From Postechiella marina (GTDB taxonomy: Bacteria; Bacteroidota; Bacteroidia; Flavobacteriales; Flavobacteriaceae), in NCBI RefSeq assembly GCF_039538365.1, contig NZ_BAABCA010000006.1, positions 248,001-312,000 on the forward strand: a DNA stretch of 64,000 bases. Direction: 5' to 3'. Positions 45,327 to 53,582 of this stretch are shown piece by piece; positions within the stretch are counted from its first letter, which is position 1; every line of letters starts with the position of its first letter. The notes below the pieces were generated by a model that saw nothing but the letters and a program-made list of their open reading frames with translations, did no database searches and was not told where the DNA came from. The position numbers and the translations under genes are program-made.

Positions 45327-46901
45327 TTATCTAAAAATAATATAGGTAGATACTACGATTAAGCAAATAAACACACCCACTATTTTAACAGGCTTCCATG
45401 GGGTTACATCGACTTGCTCTGTGTATGCCAGCTCGTAATCAGTTTCTCGGGGTTTTAACTTACCTATTACCAACATTATTACTACTGTAAGTACACAGGT
45501 TAGGGCCTGCATATGTAACATATGCAAATCAATCACTCCCAATCCATTTGCCAAAATAATATAAATCACATAAATTGAAAAGGCAAATATAACGCCCACT
45601 TTTGCTGCTATTGCAGGCACTCTTTTAGTTACAAAACCAATAATTATAACGGTTAAAATAGGCACACTGTAAGCTCCGTTTACAGTTTGCAAGTATCCAA
45701 AAATACTATCGGCATAAACTAAAAACGGTGCAATTATCATGGCAAAAAAAGCTAAAAAAACACCAAAACGCTTCCCTTTTTTTACCACGGTTTCGTCGCT
45801 TGCATTTTTATCTATAAATTGTTTATAAATGTCTACTCCGTATAAGGTTACACAACTGTTTAAAGCCGAATTAAACGAGCTTAAAATGGCTCCAAATAAT
45901 ACTGCTGCGAAAAAACCAATCCAAACCTCTGGCAATACATCGGCTACTAGAGTTGGATATACATCGCTAGTATGCATATTTGCTCCATATTTATGAAAAG
46001 CAATAATACCTGGTAAAACCACTATTATTGGGCCTAGTATTTTAATAAAAGCAGCTATAGTTAACCCCTTTTGACCTTCAGCTAAATTTTTTGCTCCTAA
46101 TGCACGCTGAATTATTTGTTGATTACTTCCCCAATAAAACAGCTGCACCAACATCATCCCTGTAAAAATGGTTGCAAATGGTATTGAAGAGTCCGGACCA
46201 CCAATGGCATTAAATTTCTCTGGATTTTCTGTGGTTAACTTAGCTAAACCTCCAAAAACACTTCCATCTTCACTTATCGAAATTAATCCAAAAACAGGGA
46301 TTAAAAGTCCGCCAATTAACAAACCAATAGCATTTATAGTGTCTGACACTGCTACTGCCTTTAAACCGCCAAAAATAGCATAAATAGAACCTATTATACC
46401 TATAGCCCAAACGCAAATCCAGACCGATGCCCAATCGCTTACACCTAACATTTCTGGTATATTAAACATACCACTAATGGCTTTAGAACCTGTAAATAAT
46501 ACCATAGGCAACAAAACAACAGCATAACCTGTTAAAAACAAACCCGATGTTAATGCTTTTGTTGTACTATCAAATCGTCTTTCTAAAAAAGTGGGAATGG
46601 TAGAAATACCTCCTTTTAAATATCGTGGCAATAAAAATACTGCAGTAATAACCATGGCAATAGCTGCAAGTGTTTCCCAAGCCATTACCAATATACCATC
46701 TCTGTAAGCATCTCCATTTAAACCTACTATTTGTTCTGTAGATAAGTTGGTTAATAGTAACGAACCAGCAATTACAGTAGCTGTTAAGCTTCTGCCTCCT
46801 AGAAAATACCCATCAGATGTGTTTTCGTTAGTATTTCTAGTAGCATAATAAGCTATTATTGCCACTAGCAATGTAAAACCTACAAAAGAAATAATTCCCA
46901 T
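45327..46901 (-). CDS. Sodium:solute symporter of the xylose locus
   Basis: A 524-residue SSS-family (SLC5) transporter with about 13-14 membrane helices and no signal peptide. The LGGRSLTATVIAGSLLLTNLSTEQIVGLNG segment near the N terminus and YAIFGGLKAVAVSDTINAIG are typical of sugar-transporting members. It is encoded behind xylA and xylB, so sodium-coupled xylose uptake through the inner membrane is the likely role. A hairpin separates it from xylA, so it may be partly independently expressed. Confidence 0.9.
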   Translation of the reverse strand: MGIISFVGFTLLVAIIAYYATRNTNENTSDGYFLGGRSLTATVIAGSLLLTNLSTEQIVGLNGDAYRDGILVMAWETLAAIAMVITAVFLLPRYLKGGISTIPTFLERRFDSTTKALTSGLFLTGYAVVLLPMVLFTGSKAISGMFNIPEMLGVSDWASVWICVWAIGIIGSIYAIFGGLKAVAVSDTINAIGLLIGGLLIPVFGLISISEDGSVFGGLAKLTTENPEKFNAIGGPDSSIPFATIFTGMMLVQLFYWGSNQQIIQRALGAKNLAEGQKGLTIAAFIKILGPIIVVLPGIIAFHKYGANMHTSDVYPTLVADVLPEVWIGFFAAVLFGAILSSFNSALNSCVTLYGVDIYKQFIDKNASDETVVKKGKRFGVFLAFFAMIIAPFLVYADSIFGYLQTVNGAYSVPILTVIIIGFVTKRVPAIAAKVGVIFAFSIYVIYIILANGLGVIDLHMLHMQALTCVLTVVIMLVIGKLKPRETDYELAYTEQVDVTPWKPVKIVGVFICLIVVSTYIIFR

Positions 46902-46964
46902 AATTTTATTTTTAATTGTTTAAGTTTATTTATGTTATGAATAATAGCTTATTAATTTAAGCTA

Positions 46965-47005
46965 AAAAAGCGAACTGAACACCAAGCATGTACAATTCGC
47001 TTTTT
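46965..47005 (-). terminator. Hairpin after xylA
   Basis: AAAAAGCGAA (46965-46974) pairs perfectly with TTCGCTTTTT (46996-47005). Read on the minus strand it lies about 50 bases after the xylA stop and ends in T residues, so it fits an intrinsic terminator or attenuator between xylA and the symporter gene. The loop is long (21 bases). Confidence 0.65.
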
Positions 47006-47056
47006 ATTTTATATCCTTTAACACCAAGTACAAGGGCGTTAAAAGGTGTTTTTATT

Positions 47057-48382
47057 TTAAATATATTGATTTACAATATTCTCAAATAACTCTTGCTTAC
47101 CACTCTGTAAACTTAACTCTCCGTTATCTTGAGCTATTTTGTATAAATCTTCCATAGATAACTTTCCGTCTTCAAAATCTTTACCTTTCCCCGCATCAAA
47201 AGAGCTATAACGTTCTGTTCTTAATTTTTCGTAAGGTGATGATGTTATAATTTTGTCTGCAATTAATAAAGCTCTAGCAAACGTATCTGCTCCACCAATA
47301 TGTGCATGAAATACATCTTCTAAATCGGTTGAGTTTCTTCTAATTTTAGCGTCAAAATTAACGCCTCCACCTTGTAAACCACCTGCTTTAAGAAAAACTA
47401 ACATAGCCTCTGTAGTTTCTTGAATGTTATTAGGAAATTGGTCTGTATCCCATCCATTTTGGTAATCGCCACGGTTAGCATCTAAACTACCTAACATTCC
47501 TGCTTTTGCAGCCACCTCTAATTCGTGCTGAAATGTATGCTGAGCTAATGTAGCGTGATTTACTTCTATATTTATTTTAAAATCTTTATCTAAACCGTAT
47601 TCTCTTAAAAAACCTATAGCTGTAGCAGAATCGAAATCATATTGGTGCTTAGATGGCTCCATTGGTTTTGGCTCTATAAAAAAGTTACCTTTAAAACCTT
47701 GTGCACGAGCATAATCTCTAGCCATGGTTAAAAACTGCCCCATATGGTCTAACTCACGCCCCATATCTGTATTTAATAAAGACATGTAACCTTCGCGACC
47801 TCCCCAAAACACATAATTTTCTCCGCCTAATTTAATAGTAGCGTCTAAAGCCAATTTAACTTGACCTCCAGCACGAGCAACAACATTAAAATCTGGATTT
47901 GTAGACGCCCCATTCATATAACGCGGATTAGAAAAACAATTTGCTGTACCCCAAAGTAATTTAGTTCCAGAAGCAGCTTGTTTTTCTTTTATATAATCTG
48001 TTATTATAGATAATCGACTCTCAGACTCTGAAAAAGTGGCACCTTCTTGAATTAAATCGTAATCGTGAAAACAGTAGTAACCAAACCCCATTTTTGTAAT
48101 AAATTCAAAAGCAGCATCTGCTTTATCTTTTGCTGCCTGAATAGCATCAGAAGACTTATCCCATTCAAACTGTTGTGTTCCTGGTCCAAAAGGATCAGAT
48201 CCTTGTCCGCAGAATGTATGCCAATACGCCACCGAAAACTTAAAATGCTCACGCATTGTTTTTCCTGCAACCACTTGGTCTGGATTATAATATTTAAATG
48301 CTAACGGATTGTCAGATTCTTTTCCTTCAAACTTAATTTCTCCAATACCTTTATAGTATTCTTTATTTCCTATTAATGCCAT
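47057..48382 (-). CDS. xylA: Xylose isomerase
   Basis: A 441-residue class II xylose isomerase that converts D-xylose to D-xylulose. Catalytic His lies in GYYCFHDYDL; metal-binding residues are in FFIEPKPMEPSKHQYDFD, NIEVNHATLAQHTF and GSLDANRGD. The length is standard for the long class. It is followed on the minus strand by the symporter gene and preceded by xylB. Confidence 0.98.
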   Translation of the reverse strand: MALIGNKEYYKGIGEIKFEGKESDNPLAFKYYNPDQVVAGKTMREHFKFSVAYWHTFCGQGSDPFGPGTQQFEWDKSSDAIQAAKDKADAAFEFITKMGFGYYCFHDYDLIQEGATFSESESRLSIITDYIKEKQAASGTKLLWGTANCFSNPRYMNGASTNPDFNVVARAGGQVKLALDATIKLGGENYVFWGGREGYMSLLNTDMGRELDHMGQFLTMARDYARAQGFKGNFFIEPKPMEPSKHQYDFDSATAIGFLREYGLDKDFKINIEVNHATLAQHTFQHELEVAAKAGMLGSLDANRGDYQNGWDTDQFPNNIQETTEAMLVFLKAGGLQGGGVNFDAKIRRNSTDLEDVFHAHIGGADTFARALLIADKIITSSPYEKLRTERYSSFDAGKGKDFEDGKLSMEDLYKIAQDNGELSLQSGKQELFENIVNQYI

Positions 48383-48399
48383 ATTTTAAATTAGCTTTT

Positions 48400-48424
48400 A
48401 GCCACAAGCAATTTGCTTTTGGCT
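48400..48424 (-). terminator. Weak hairpin between xylB and xylA
   Basis: AGCCACAAGC (48400-48409) pairs with GCTTTTGGCT (48415-48424) with one mismatch. It may attenuate transcription from xylB into xylA, but there is no clear T tract. Confidence 0.35.
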
Positions 48425-48436
48425 TGTAGTTATTAG

Positions 48437-49921
48437 TTATTTATTTTTTAAAATTAATTCCAATTCTGCTTTCCATTTCTCATAAGCTTGCACGTATGGT
48501 TCTTTATTACCTAGTGGCTTATACGTCATAACATGGTCGTTATTTGTAATATTATCGCCAAACTTTTTAAAATCGCCATCGGTTAAACCTGCTGCTCTTG
48601 CTGCTCCAACAGCGCCTGTAGTATTATAAATTTCTATTTCGTAACCAATTAAAGTCGCTACGGTATTAGAGAAAATTTCTGATCTGAATAAATTATCGTT
48701 ACCTGCTCTAATTACATTTACTATAGCATTATCGTTTTTTAAAATATCCATACCATAAACAAAAGAAAACGCTATGCCTTCAAGAGCTGCGCGATACATA
48801 TGTGCATCGTTATGCTTATTAAAGTTAATATTACAATAATGCGTACCTATATTTTTATTATTAAGAATACGCTCTGCTCCGTTTCCAAAAGGAATAACAC
48901 ATAAACCTTCAGATCCTACAGGTACTTCACCTGCTTTAATATTCATCTCTTCGTAAGACTTTGCAGCCATATTATCTTTTAACCAACGGTACTGTATTCC
49001 AGAACCATTAATACACATTAACTTTCCTAAAACTGGCTTTTCTTTTGTGTAGTTTACGTGTGCAAAATTATTAATTCTTGAAGATTCTTTAGATTTTAAG
49101 GCATTTGTTACCGCATAAATAACTCCCGATGTTCCTCCTGTAGCAGCAACTTCGCCATGATTAAACACATTTAAAGATAATGCATTGTTAGGTTGGTCTC
49201 CTGCGCGATAATTTACCGTAGCACCTATTGGCAAGCCCGTTTCTAAAGCACCTTTTTTATTAACTGTAGATTGATTTGTAAAATTCTCTACAATATCTGG
49301 AGTTAATGCTTCATCGATACCATAATGTTCTAATAAAAAACTGGCAAGTGTATCATTTTCAAAATCCCATAAAATACCTTCAGACAATCCGTTTTTTGTA
49401 GTATGAATTTGCCCTGTTAATTTATAAGCTATAAAATCGCCAGGAAGCATGTATTTATATATTTGAGCATAAACTTCTGGCTCATTATCTCTAACCCATT
49501 TTAACTTTGAAGCAGTAAAATTACCTGGAGAATTTAATAGTTTATCGGCACATTTCTCTTCACCTATTTCTGTAAAAGCCTTGTTACCAATATCTACTGC
49601 TCGACTATCGCACCAAATAATAGAATCACGAAGTGGCTCGCCTTGCTTATCTACCACAACCAAACCATGCATTTGGTAAGATATACCAATGCCCACAATT
49701 TTAGAAGCATCTATATTTGCTTCTTTAATAGCTCTTTGTGTTGCCTTACAAGTATAAGCCCACCATTTATTAGGGTCTTGCTCTGCCCAATCTGTGTGCA
49801 CAGCAATAATTTCCATTTCGTTTTCTGGCTCGTTTAAAGCCACTAACTTTTCTCCTGTTTGTGCATTTACAATGGCAACTTTTACAGAAGAACTTCCTAA
49901 ATCATATCCTATATAATACAA
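48437..49921 (-). CDS. xylB: Xylulokinase
   Basis: A 494-residue FGGY-family sugar kinase. N-terminal phosphate-1 motif YYIGYDLGSSSVKVAIV; substrate loop YQMHGLVVVD; second domain TGGTSGVIYAV and RAGNDNLFRSEIFSN. It phosphorylates D-xylulose. The start codon is TTG (no in-frame ATG gives the family's N terminus), with a 13-bp hairpin ending two bases upstream. It forms the middle of the manA-xylB-xylA-symporter series. Confidence 0.96.
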   Translation of the reverse strand: MYYIGYDLGSSSVKVAIVNAQTGEKLVALNEPENEMEIIAVHTDWAEQDPNKWWAYTCKATQRAIKEANIDASKIVGIGISYQMHGLVVVDKQGEPLRDSIIWCDSRAVDIGNKAFTEIGEEKCADKLLNSPGNFTASKLKWVRDNEPEVYAQIYKYMLPGDFIAYKLTGQIHTTKNGLSEGILWDFENDTLASFLLEHYGIDEALTPDIVENFTNQSTVNKKGALETGLPIGATVNYRAGDQPNNALSLNVFNHGEVAATGGTSGVIYAVTNALKSKESSRINNFAHVNYTKEKPVLGKLMCINGSGIQYRWLKDNMAAKSYEEMNIKAGEVPVGSEGLCVIPFGNGAERILNNKNIGTHYCNINFNKHNDAHMYRAALEGIAFSFVYGMDILKNDNAIVNVIRAGNDNLFRSEIFSNTVATLIGYEIEIYNTTGAVGAARAAGLTDGDFKKFGDNITNNDHVMTYKPLGNKEPYVQAYEKWKAELELILKNK

Positions 49922-49923
49922 AT

Positions 49924-49972
49924 GCTGAATTTTTAAAATACCCGTTTGAGATTGGGAAATTAAAAATTCAGC
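49924..49972 (-). promoter_or_regulatory. 13-bp hairpin abutting the xylB start codon
   Basis: GCTGAATTTTTAA (49924-49936) is perfectly complementary to TTAAAAATTCAGC (49960-49972). The loop contains a second complementary set, CCC (49941-49943) and GGG (49954-49956). On the minus strand the stem ends two bases before the TTG start, so in mRNA it would block initiation unless opened. It has no following T tract, which argues against a terminator. Confidence 0.55.
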
Positions 49973-50038
49973 ATCAATTTCAACATAATTTAATGTAAGT
50001 CTTTACTCTTTTTTACGAAAAATTTAAGTTATAATAAA

Positions 50039-50076
50039 AAAGAGAGGTTCCAATAATTATTCAAGCACCTCTCTTT
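50039..50076 (-). terminator. Intrinsic terminator after manA
   Basis: AAAGAGAGGT-type arm (50039-50048) pairs perfectly with ACCTCTCTTT (50067-50076). On the minus strand the hairpin is followed by a run of T, 27 bases after the manA stop codon. Confidence 0.82.
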
Positions 50077-50103
50077 AATGTGTTTAACAACACTAATTTA
50101 AAA

Positions 50104-51078
50104 CTACAACGACGCCTCTAAAACACGCGTATTCTCGCTAGACGTTAACTTAACATTTGTTGTTGTGGCTGGTAATAAAATAGTTTCTCCTGTATTCATG
50201 GTATAAATACCTGCTTCGCACTCAAGTTTTAAAGCACCTTCAACACACATATATATTACAAAAGAATCTGTATTTGTATAATCCCTATTTATCTCACCAT
50301 TAATTTCAACTATGTTGGTTTTAAAATAAGGCGAGTGTACTAATTTTTTAGATGCATTTGTTTCAACCTCGTAAGCTGTTTCATAATCATCATAAAACTT
50401 ATAGTCTATAGCATCAACAGCCATATCTGTATGCAACTCGCGCATTTCACCAGTTTTAGCATCTACTCTATTGTAATCGTAAATTCTATAAGTAATGTTC
50501 GATGTTTGTTGTATTTCTGCCAACAAAACCCCAGCGCCAATAGCATGCACACGACCTGTTGGTATGTAAAATGTATCTCCTCTTTCAACTTTTTCAATAT
50601 TCAAAATATCGGTAAGCGTTCCATTTTCTACATGTTTAACATAGGCATCCTTCTCTACATCTTGATTAAAACCAACAATTAATTCTGCATCTTTATCGGC
50701 TTGCATAATGTACCACATTTCGTTTTTTCCAAACGAGTTGTGGCGCTCTTTAGCCAACTCGTTACTAGGGTGCACTTGTATAGAAAGTGGTGTTTTAGCA
50801 TCAATAAATTTAATAAGCAACGGAAAATCTGTTCCAAAATCTTCATAAACTTTATTCCCTACAAAATCACCTTTAAACTGCTCGGTTAATTGTCTTAATG
50901 TTTTTCCTGCTAAATCGCCATTAGCCACAGTAGTTTCGTTTCCATCTACATCCGATATCTCCCAAGACTCACCAATAGAATCTTCTTCATACGTTTTATT
51001 TAGTACAGTTTTTAATTTTTCTCCGCCCCAAATACGGTAGCTATAAACAGGATTAAATTTTAAAGGATACAATTTCAT
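50104..51078 (-). CDS. manA: Class I mannose-6-phosphate isomerase
   Basis: A 324-residue cupin-type isomerase interconverting mannose-6-phosphate and fructose-6-phosphate. Zinc-binding IQVHPSNELAKERH and the NEMWYIM segment are present, with GRVHAIGAGVLLAEIQQTS further on and a C-terminal cupin barrel. The protein lacks the lid of eukaryotic PMI and is of the short bacterial type. Closed by a strong terminator, it is probably transcribed separately from xylBA. Confidence 0.94.
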   Translation of the reverse strand: MKLYPLKFNPVYSYRIWGGEKLKTVLNKTYEEDSIGESWEISDVDGNETTVANGDLAGKTLRQLTEQFKGDFVGNKVYEDFGTDFPLLIKFIDAKTPLSIQVHPSNELAKERHNSFGKNEMWYIMQADKDAELIVGFNQDVEKDAYVKHVENGTLTDILNIEKVERGDTFYIPTGRVHAIGAGVLLAEIQQTSNITYRIYDYNRVDAKTGEMRELHTDMAVDAIDYKFYDDYETAYEVETNASKKLVHSPYFKTNIVEINGEINRDYTNTDSFVIYMCVEGALKLECEAGIYTMNTGETILLPATTTNVKLTSSENTRVLEASL

Positions 51079-51272
51079 GTCTTTCGTAGTTTATTTTTCA
51101 TTGCTAAAATAACACAGTATTTACAGCTATCCAAGCATACTATTCTAAAACACAGCGCAAGCGATTGCATAAAAAATAAAAACAGCATTTTAACGTACTT
51201 TTATGTTAAGTAAGTTTCTTTTTTACGACTTAATTAACTAGTTTTCATTTTTCATGATCTAAAACATTATCA

Positions 51273-51608
51273 ATGTCAAAAACATATTACGATCCAGCCG
51301 ATTTAAGAAAGTTTGGAAAAATAACAGAATGGAACGAAGAATTGGGCAACAAATTTTTCGATTATTACGGTAAAGTATTCGAAGAAGGCGCACTAACAGC
51401 CCGCGAAAAATCGTTAATCGCACTTGCAGTAGCGCATACAGAACAATGCCCGTATTGCATAGACGCTTACACCAAAGATGGTTTACAACGCGGCGTAACC
51501 AAAGAAGAAATGATGGAAGCCATACACGTTGGTGCAGCCATAAAAAGTGGCGCAACCCTTGTACATGGCGTACAAATGATGAATAAAGTAAACAAATTAG
51601 ACGGATAG
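51273..51608 (+). CDS. Arsenosugar-associated AhpD/carboxymuconolactone decarboxylase-like protein
   Basis: A 111-residue peroxidase-like protein. The AhpD core H55-T-E-Q-C59-P-Y-C62 supplies the CxxC redox pair and upstream His; IHVGAAIKSGATLVHGVQM follows. It belongs to the subgroup found beside arsS genes (arsenosugar biosynthesis-associated peroxidase-like). Likely role: thiol redox chemistry on arsenic intermediates, by inference. First gene of the locus; dispersed element copy 4 lies between it and arsS. Confidence 0.85.
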   Translation: MSKTYYDPADLRKFGKITEWNEELGNKFFDYYGKVFEEGALTAREKSLIALAVAHTEQCPYCIDAYTKDGLQRGVTKEEMMEAIHVGAAIKSGATLVHGVQMMNKVNKLDG

Positions 51609-51613
51609 ATTTT

Positions 51614-51712
51614 GGGCGCTACCCAAGGGTCGGGCTTTTCGCAGTCGCTTTTTTGTGTTGCATACGTGCAACAACACAAAAAGAGCTCCAACAATGCTAC
51701 AATCCCTAGCGC
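51614..51712 (+). repeat. Dispersed 3'-flank structured element, copy 4
   Basis: A 99-base copy beginning five bases after the stop of the AhpD-like gene. Outer arms are GCGCTA / TAGCGC: the central T-A pair of the usual GCGTTA / TAACGC is replaced by C-G on both sides. The internal stem is TTGTGTTG / CAACACAA around CATACGTG. Conserved blocks are CCCAAGGGTCGGGCTTT near the start and AATCCCTA near the end. Confidence 0.85.
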
Positions 51713-51783
51713 AATTATCCGCCAGGTGCTGTTTTAAAAACTAAAACAACATCTTAATTTATAAAAATCTGTAAAAACAATTA

Positions 51784-52842
51784 ATGGCAGCAACAAAGTC
51801 TTTACAAAAGCGCGACAGCGACTTAGCAAATAGTAACAGGCAACTCGAAATTTTATCAAATGGTATCTTTAAAAATGGAGAATTACCAACCTTTAAAGAT
51901 AAAATATCCGAAACAGGCCAATTTCCGCTTAAAGCGAAAAAACTAGAAATACTACAAATAAACGTAGGCTACATGTGTAACCAAGTTTGCGACCATTGCC
52001 ATGTAGATGCAGGTCCAGACCGAAAAGAAATTATGACGCGCGACACCATGCGCCAATGTCTAGAGGTTATAAAAAACACAGGTGCACACACACTCGATTT
52101 AACGGGTGGCGCACCAGAAATGAATCCAGATTTTCGTTGGTTTGTGGAAGAAGCAGCAAAAGCAGGTATTAAAGATTTTATTGTACGCTCTAACCTAACC
52201 ATAATTAGAGCCAATAAAAAATACTACGATTTGCCAGAGTTCTTTAAAAAACACAACGTACACGTAGTAAGCTCTATGCCACATTGGACACGCGGAAAAA
52301 CAGATAAACAACGTGGCGATGGTGTTTTCGATAAATCTATTAAAGCCCTACAAGACCTCAACGCTATAGGTTATGGTATGCCAGGCAGCGATTTACGCCT
52401 AGATTTGGTTTACAATCCGTCGGGAGCCTTTTTACCAGGAGACCAAGTGGCTATGGAAAAAGATTTTAAAAAAGCACTAAAGGAAGATTTCGATATACAA
52501 TTTCATAATTTATTTGCTATAACCAATTTACCAATTGCAAGGTTTTTAGATTTTCTAATAGCATCAGAAAATTACGAAGATTATATGTATTCGCTAGTCG
52601 AAGCCTATAACCCAACAGCAGTAGAAAACGTGATGTGTACCAACACCTTATCTATAAGTTGGGATGGTTATTTATTTGATTGCGATTTTAATCAAATGCT
52701 AGATTTACCCGTAAACAGTAAAGCCAAACATATTAGCCAATACAACGAAGAACTGCTAGAAGGCAGAAACATAGTAATTTCTCAACATTGTTACGGTTGC
52801 ACTGCTGGTGCAGGAAGTAGTTGCCAAGGCGTGGTTGCATAA
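51784..52842 (+). CDS. arsS: Arsenosugar biosynthesis radical SAM protein ArsS
   Basis: A 352-residue radical SAM enzyme. The [4Fe-4S] motif is C65-x3-C69-x2-C72 (MCNQVCDHCHVDAGPDRKE). The C terminus carries HCYGCTAGAGSSCQG with C336, C339 and C347, in the cofactor/metal position; some family members have selenocysteine here, but this protein has only Cys. ArsS attaches the 5'-deoxyadenosyl group of SAM to a dimethylated arsenical, giving an arsinoyl-adenosine precursor of arsenosugars. The next gene starts two bases after its stop. Confidence 0.93.
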   Translation: MAATKSLQKRDSDLANSNRQLEILSNGIFKNGELPTFKDKISETGQFPLKAKKLEILQINVGYMCNQVCDHCHVDAGPDRKEIMTRDTMRQCLEVIKNTGAHTLDLTGGAPEMNPDFRWFVEEAAKAGIKDFIVRSNLTIIRANKKYYDLPEFFKKHNVHVVSSMPHWTRGKTDKQRGDGVFDKSIKALQDLNAIGYGMPGSDLRLDLVYNPSGAFLPGDQVAMEKDFKKALKEDFDIQFHNLFAITNLPIARFLDFLIASENYEDYMYSLVEAYNPTAVENVMCTNTLSISWDGYLFDCDFNQMLDLPVNSKAKHISQYNEELLEGRNIVISQHCYGCTAGAGSSCQGVVA

Positions 52843-52844
52843 AG

Positions 52845-53528
52845 ATGAAAGAAAATAAAATAGCCATATTAATTTTTGCAAACTCTGCCGAGAAGGAGAT
52901 GGTTTCTAAACCGTTTTCATCAAGCAGTTTGTTTGAAGCTTTAAACCTTCAAACCATAAATATTGCAAAAAAAACAGGCTTACCGTATTTTCATCTTAAC
53001 GAGGCGCAACAAGTTGGCGCTAACTTTGGCGAGCGCTTTACAAATGCCATACAAACAGTTTACAACCAAGGCTATAATAGTGTCATTACTATTGGTAACG
53101 ATACGCCACACCTAACAAGTAAACATATTTTAAAAACTGCCGAGAAACTAAAAACACATCATGTGGTTTTGGGCCCATCTACAGATGGTGGTTTTTATTT
53201 AATGGGTTTAAAAAAACAACAATTTAATCCCGATGTTTTTCTAAAGTTGCCTTGGCAAACCACCAATTTAAACAGAAGCATTTCTAAGGTTTTAGCTTCT
53301 AAAAAATCTAATATCCATTATTTAGAAGTATTAACAGATATTGATAATGCTTCAGATATAAAACTAGTTTTAAATAGTTTCAAAAGTATTTCGACTACTA
53401 TAAAATCGATTTTACTTCAGTCTATTTTAAACATTTCAAAAATAATAGCTTATCATAACATTGCCTTTAACAACTTCATTTTAAATAGGCAACACAACAA
53501 GGGATCCCCTGCACTACTTCATTTATAA
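52845..53528 (+). CDS. DUF2064 (TIGR04282-type) glycosyltransferase, diverged copy
   Basis: About 228 residues from the ATG at 52845 (MKENKIAIL); the longer frame overlaps arsS. GT-A-like DUF2064 fold: GANFGERFTNAI, ITIGNDTPHLTSKHI and GPSTDGGFYLMGLKK match the family. The N-terminal GxVKTRLA nucleotide-sugar motif, intact in the paralogue at 60932, is missing (SAEKEMVSKPF is there). The C-terminal 35 residues are extra. It is coupled to arsS and may have a non-standard donor or a non-catalytic role. Confidence 0.82.
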   Translation: MKENKIAILIFANSAEKEMVSKPFSSSSLFEALNLQTINIAKKTGLPYFHLNEAQQVGANFGERFTNAIQTVYNQGYNSVITIGNDTPHLTSKHILKTAEKLKTHHVVLGPSTDGGFYLMGLKKQQFNPDVFLKLPWQTTNLNRSISKVLASKKSNIHYLEVLTDIDNASDIKLVLNSFKSISTTIKSILLQSILNISKIIAYHNIAFNNFILNRQHNKGSPALLHL

Positions 53529-53582
53529 CTAACATATTTAAAAAGTCTTTCCGAAGATTTAACTCAACTTTTATACTCATAA

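Noticed and set aside
51784..52842. Selenocysteine version of ArsS
   Set aside because: The C-terminal metal-binding segment reads Cys at all three positions with no in-frame TGA.
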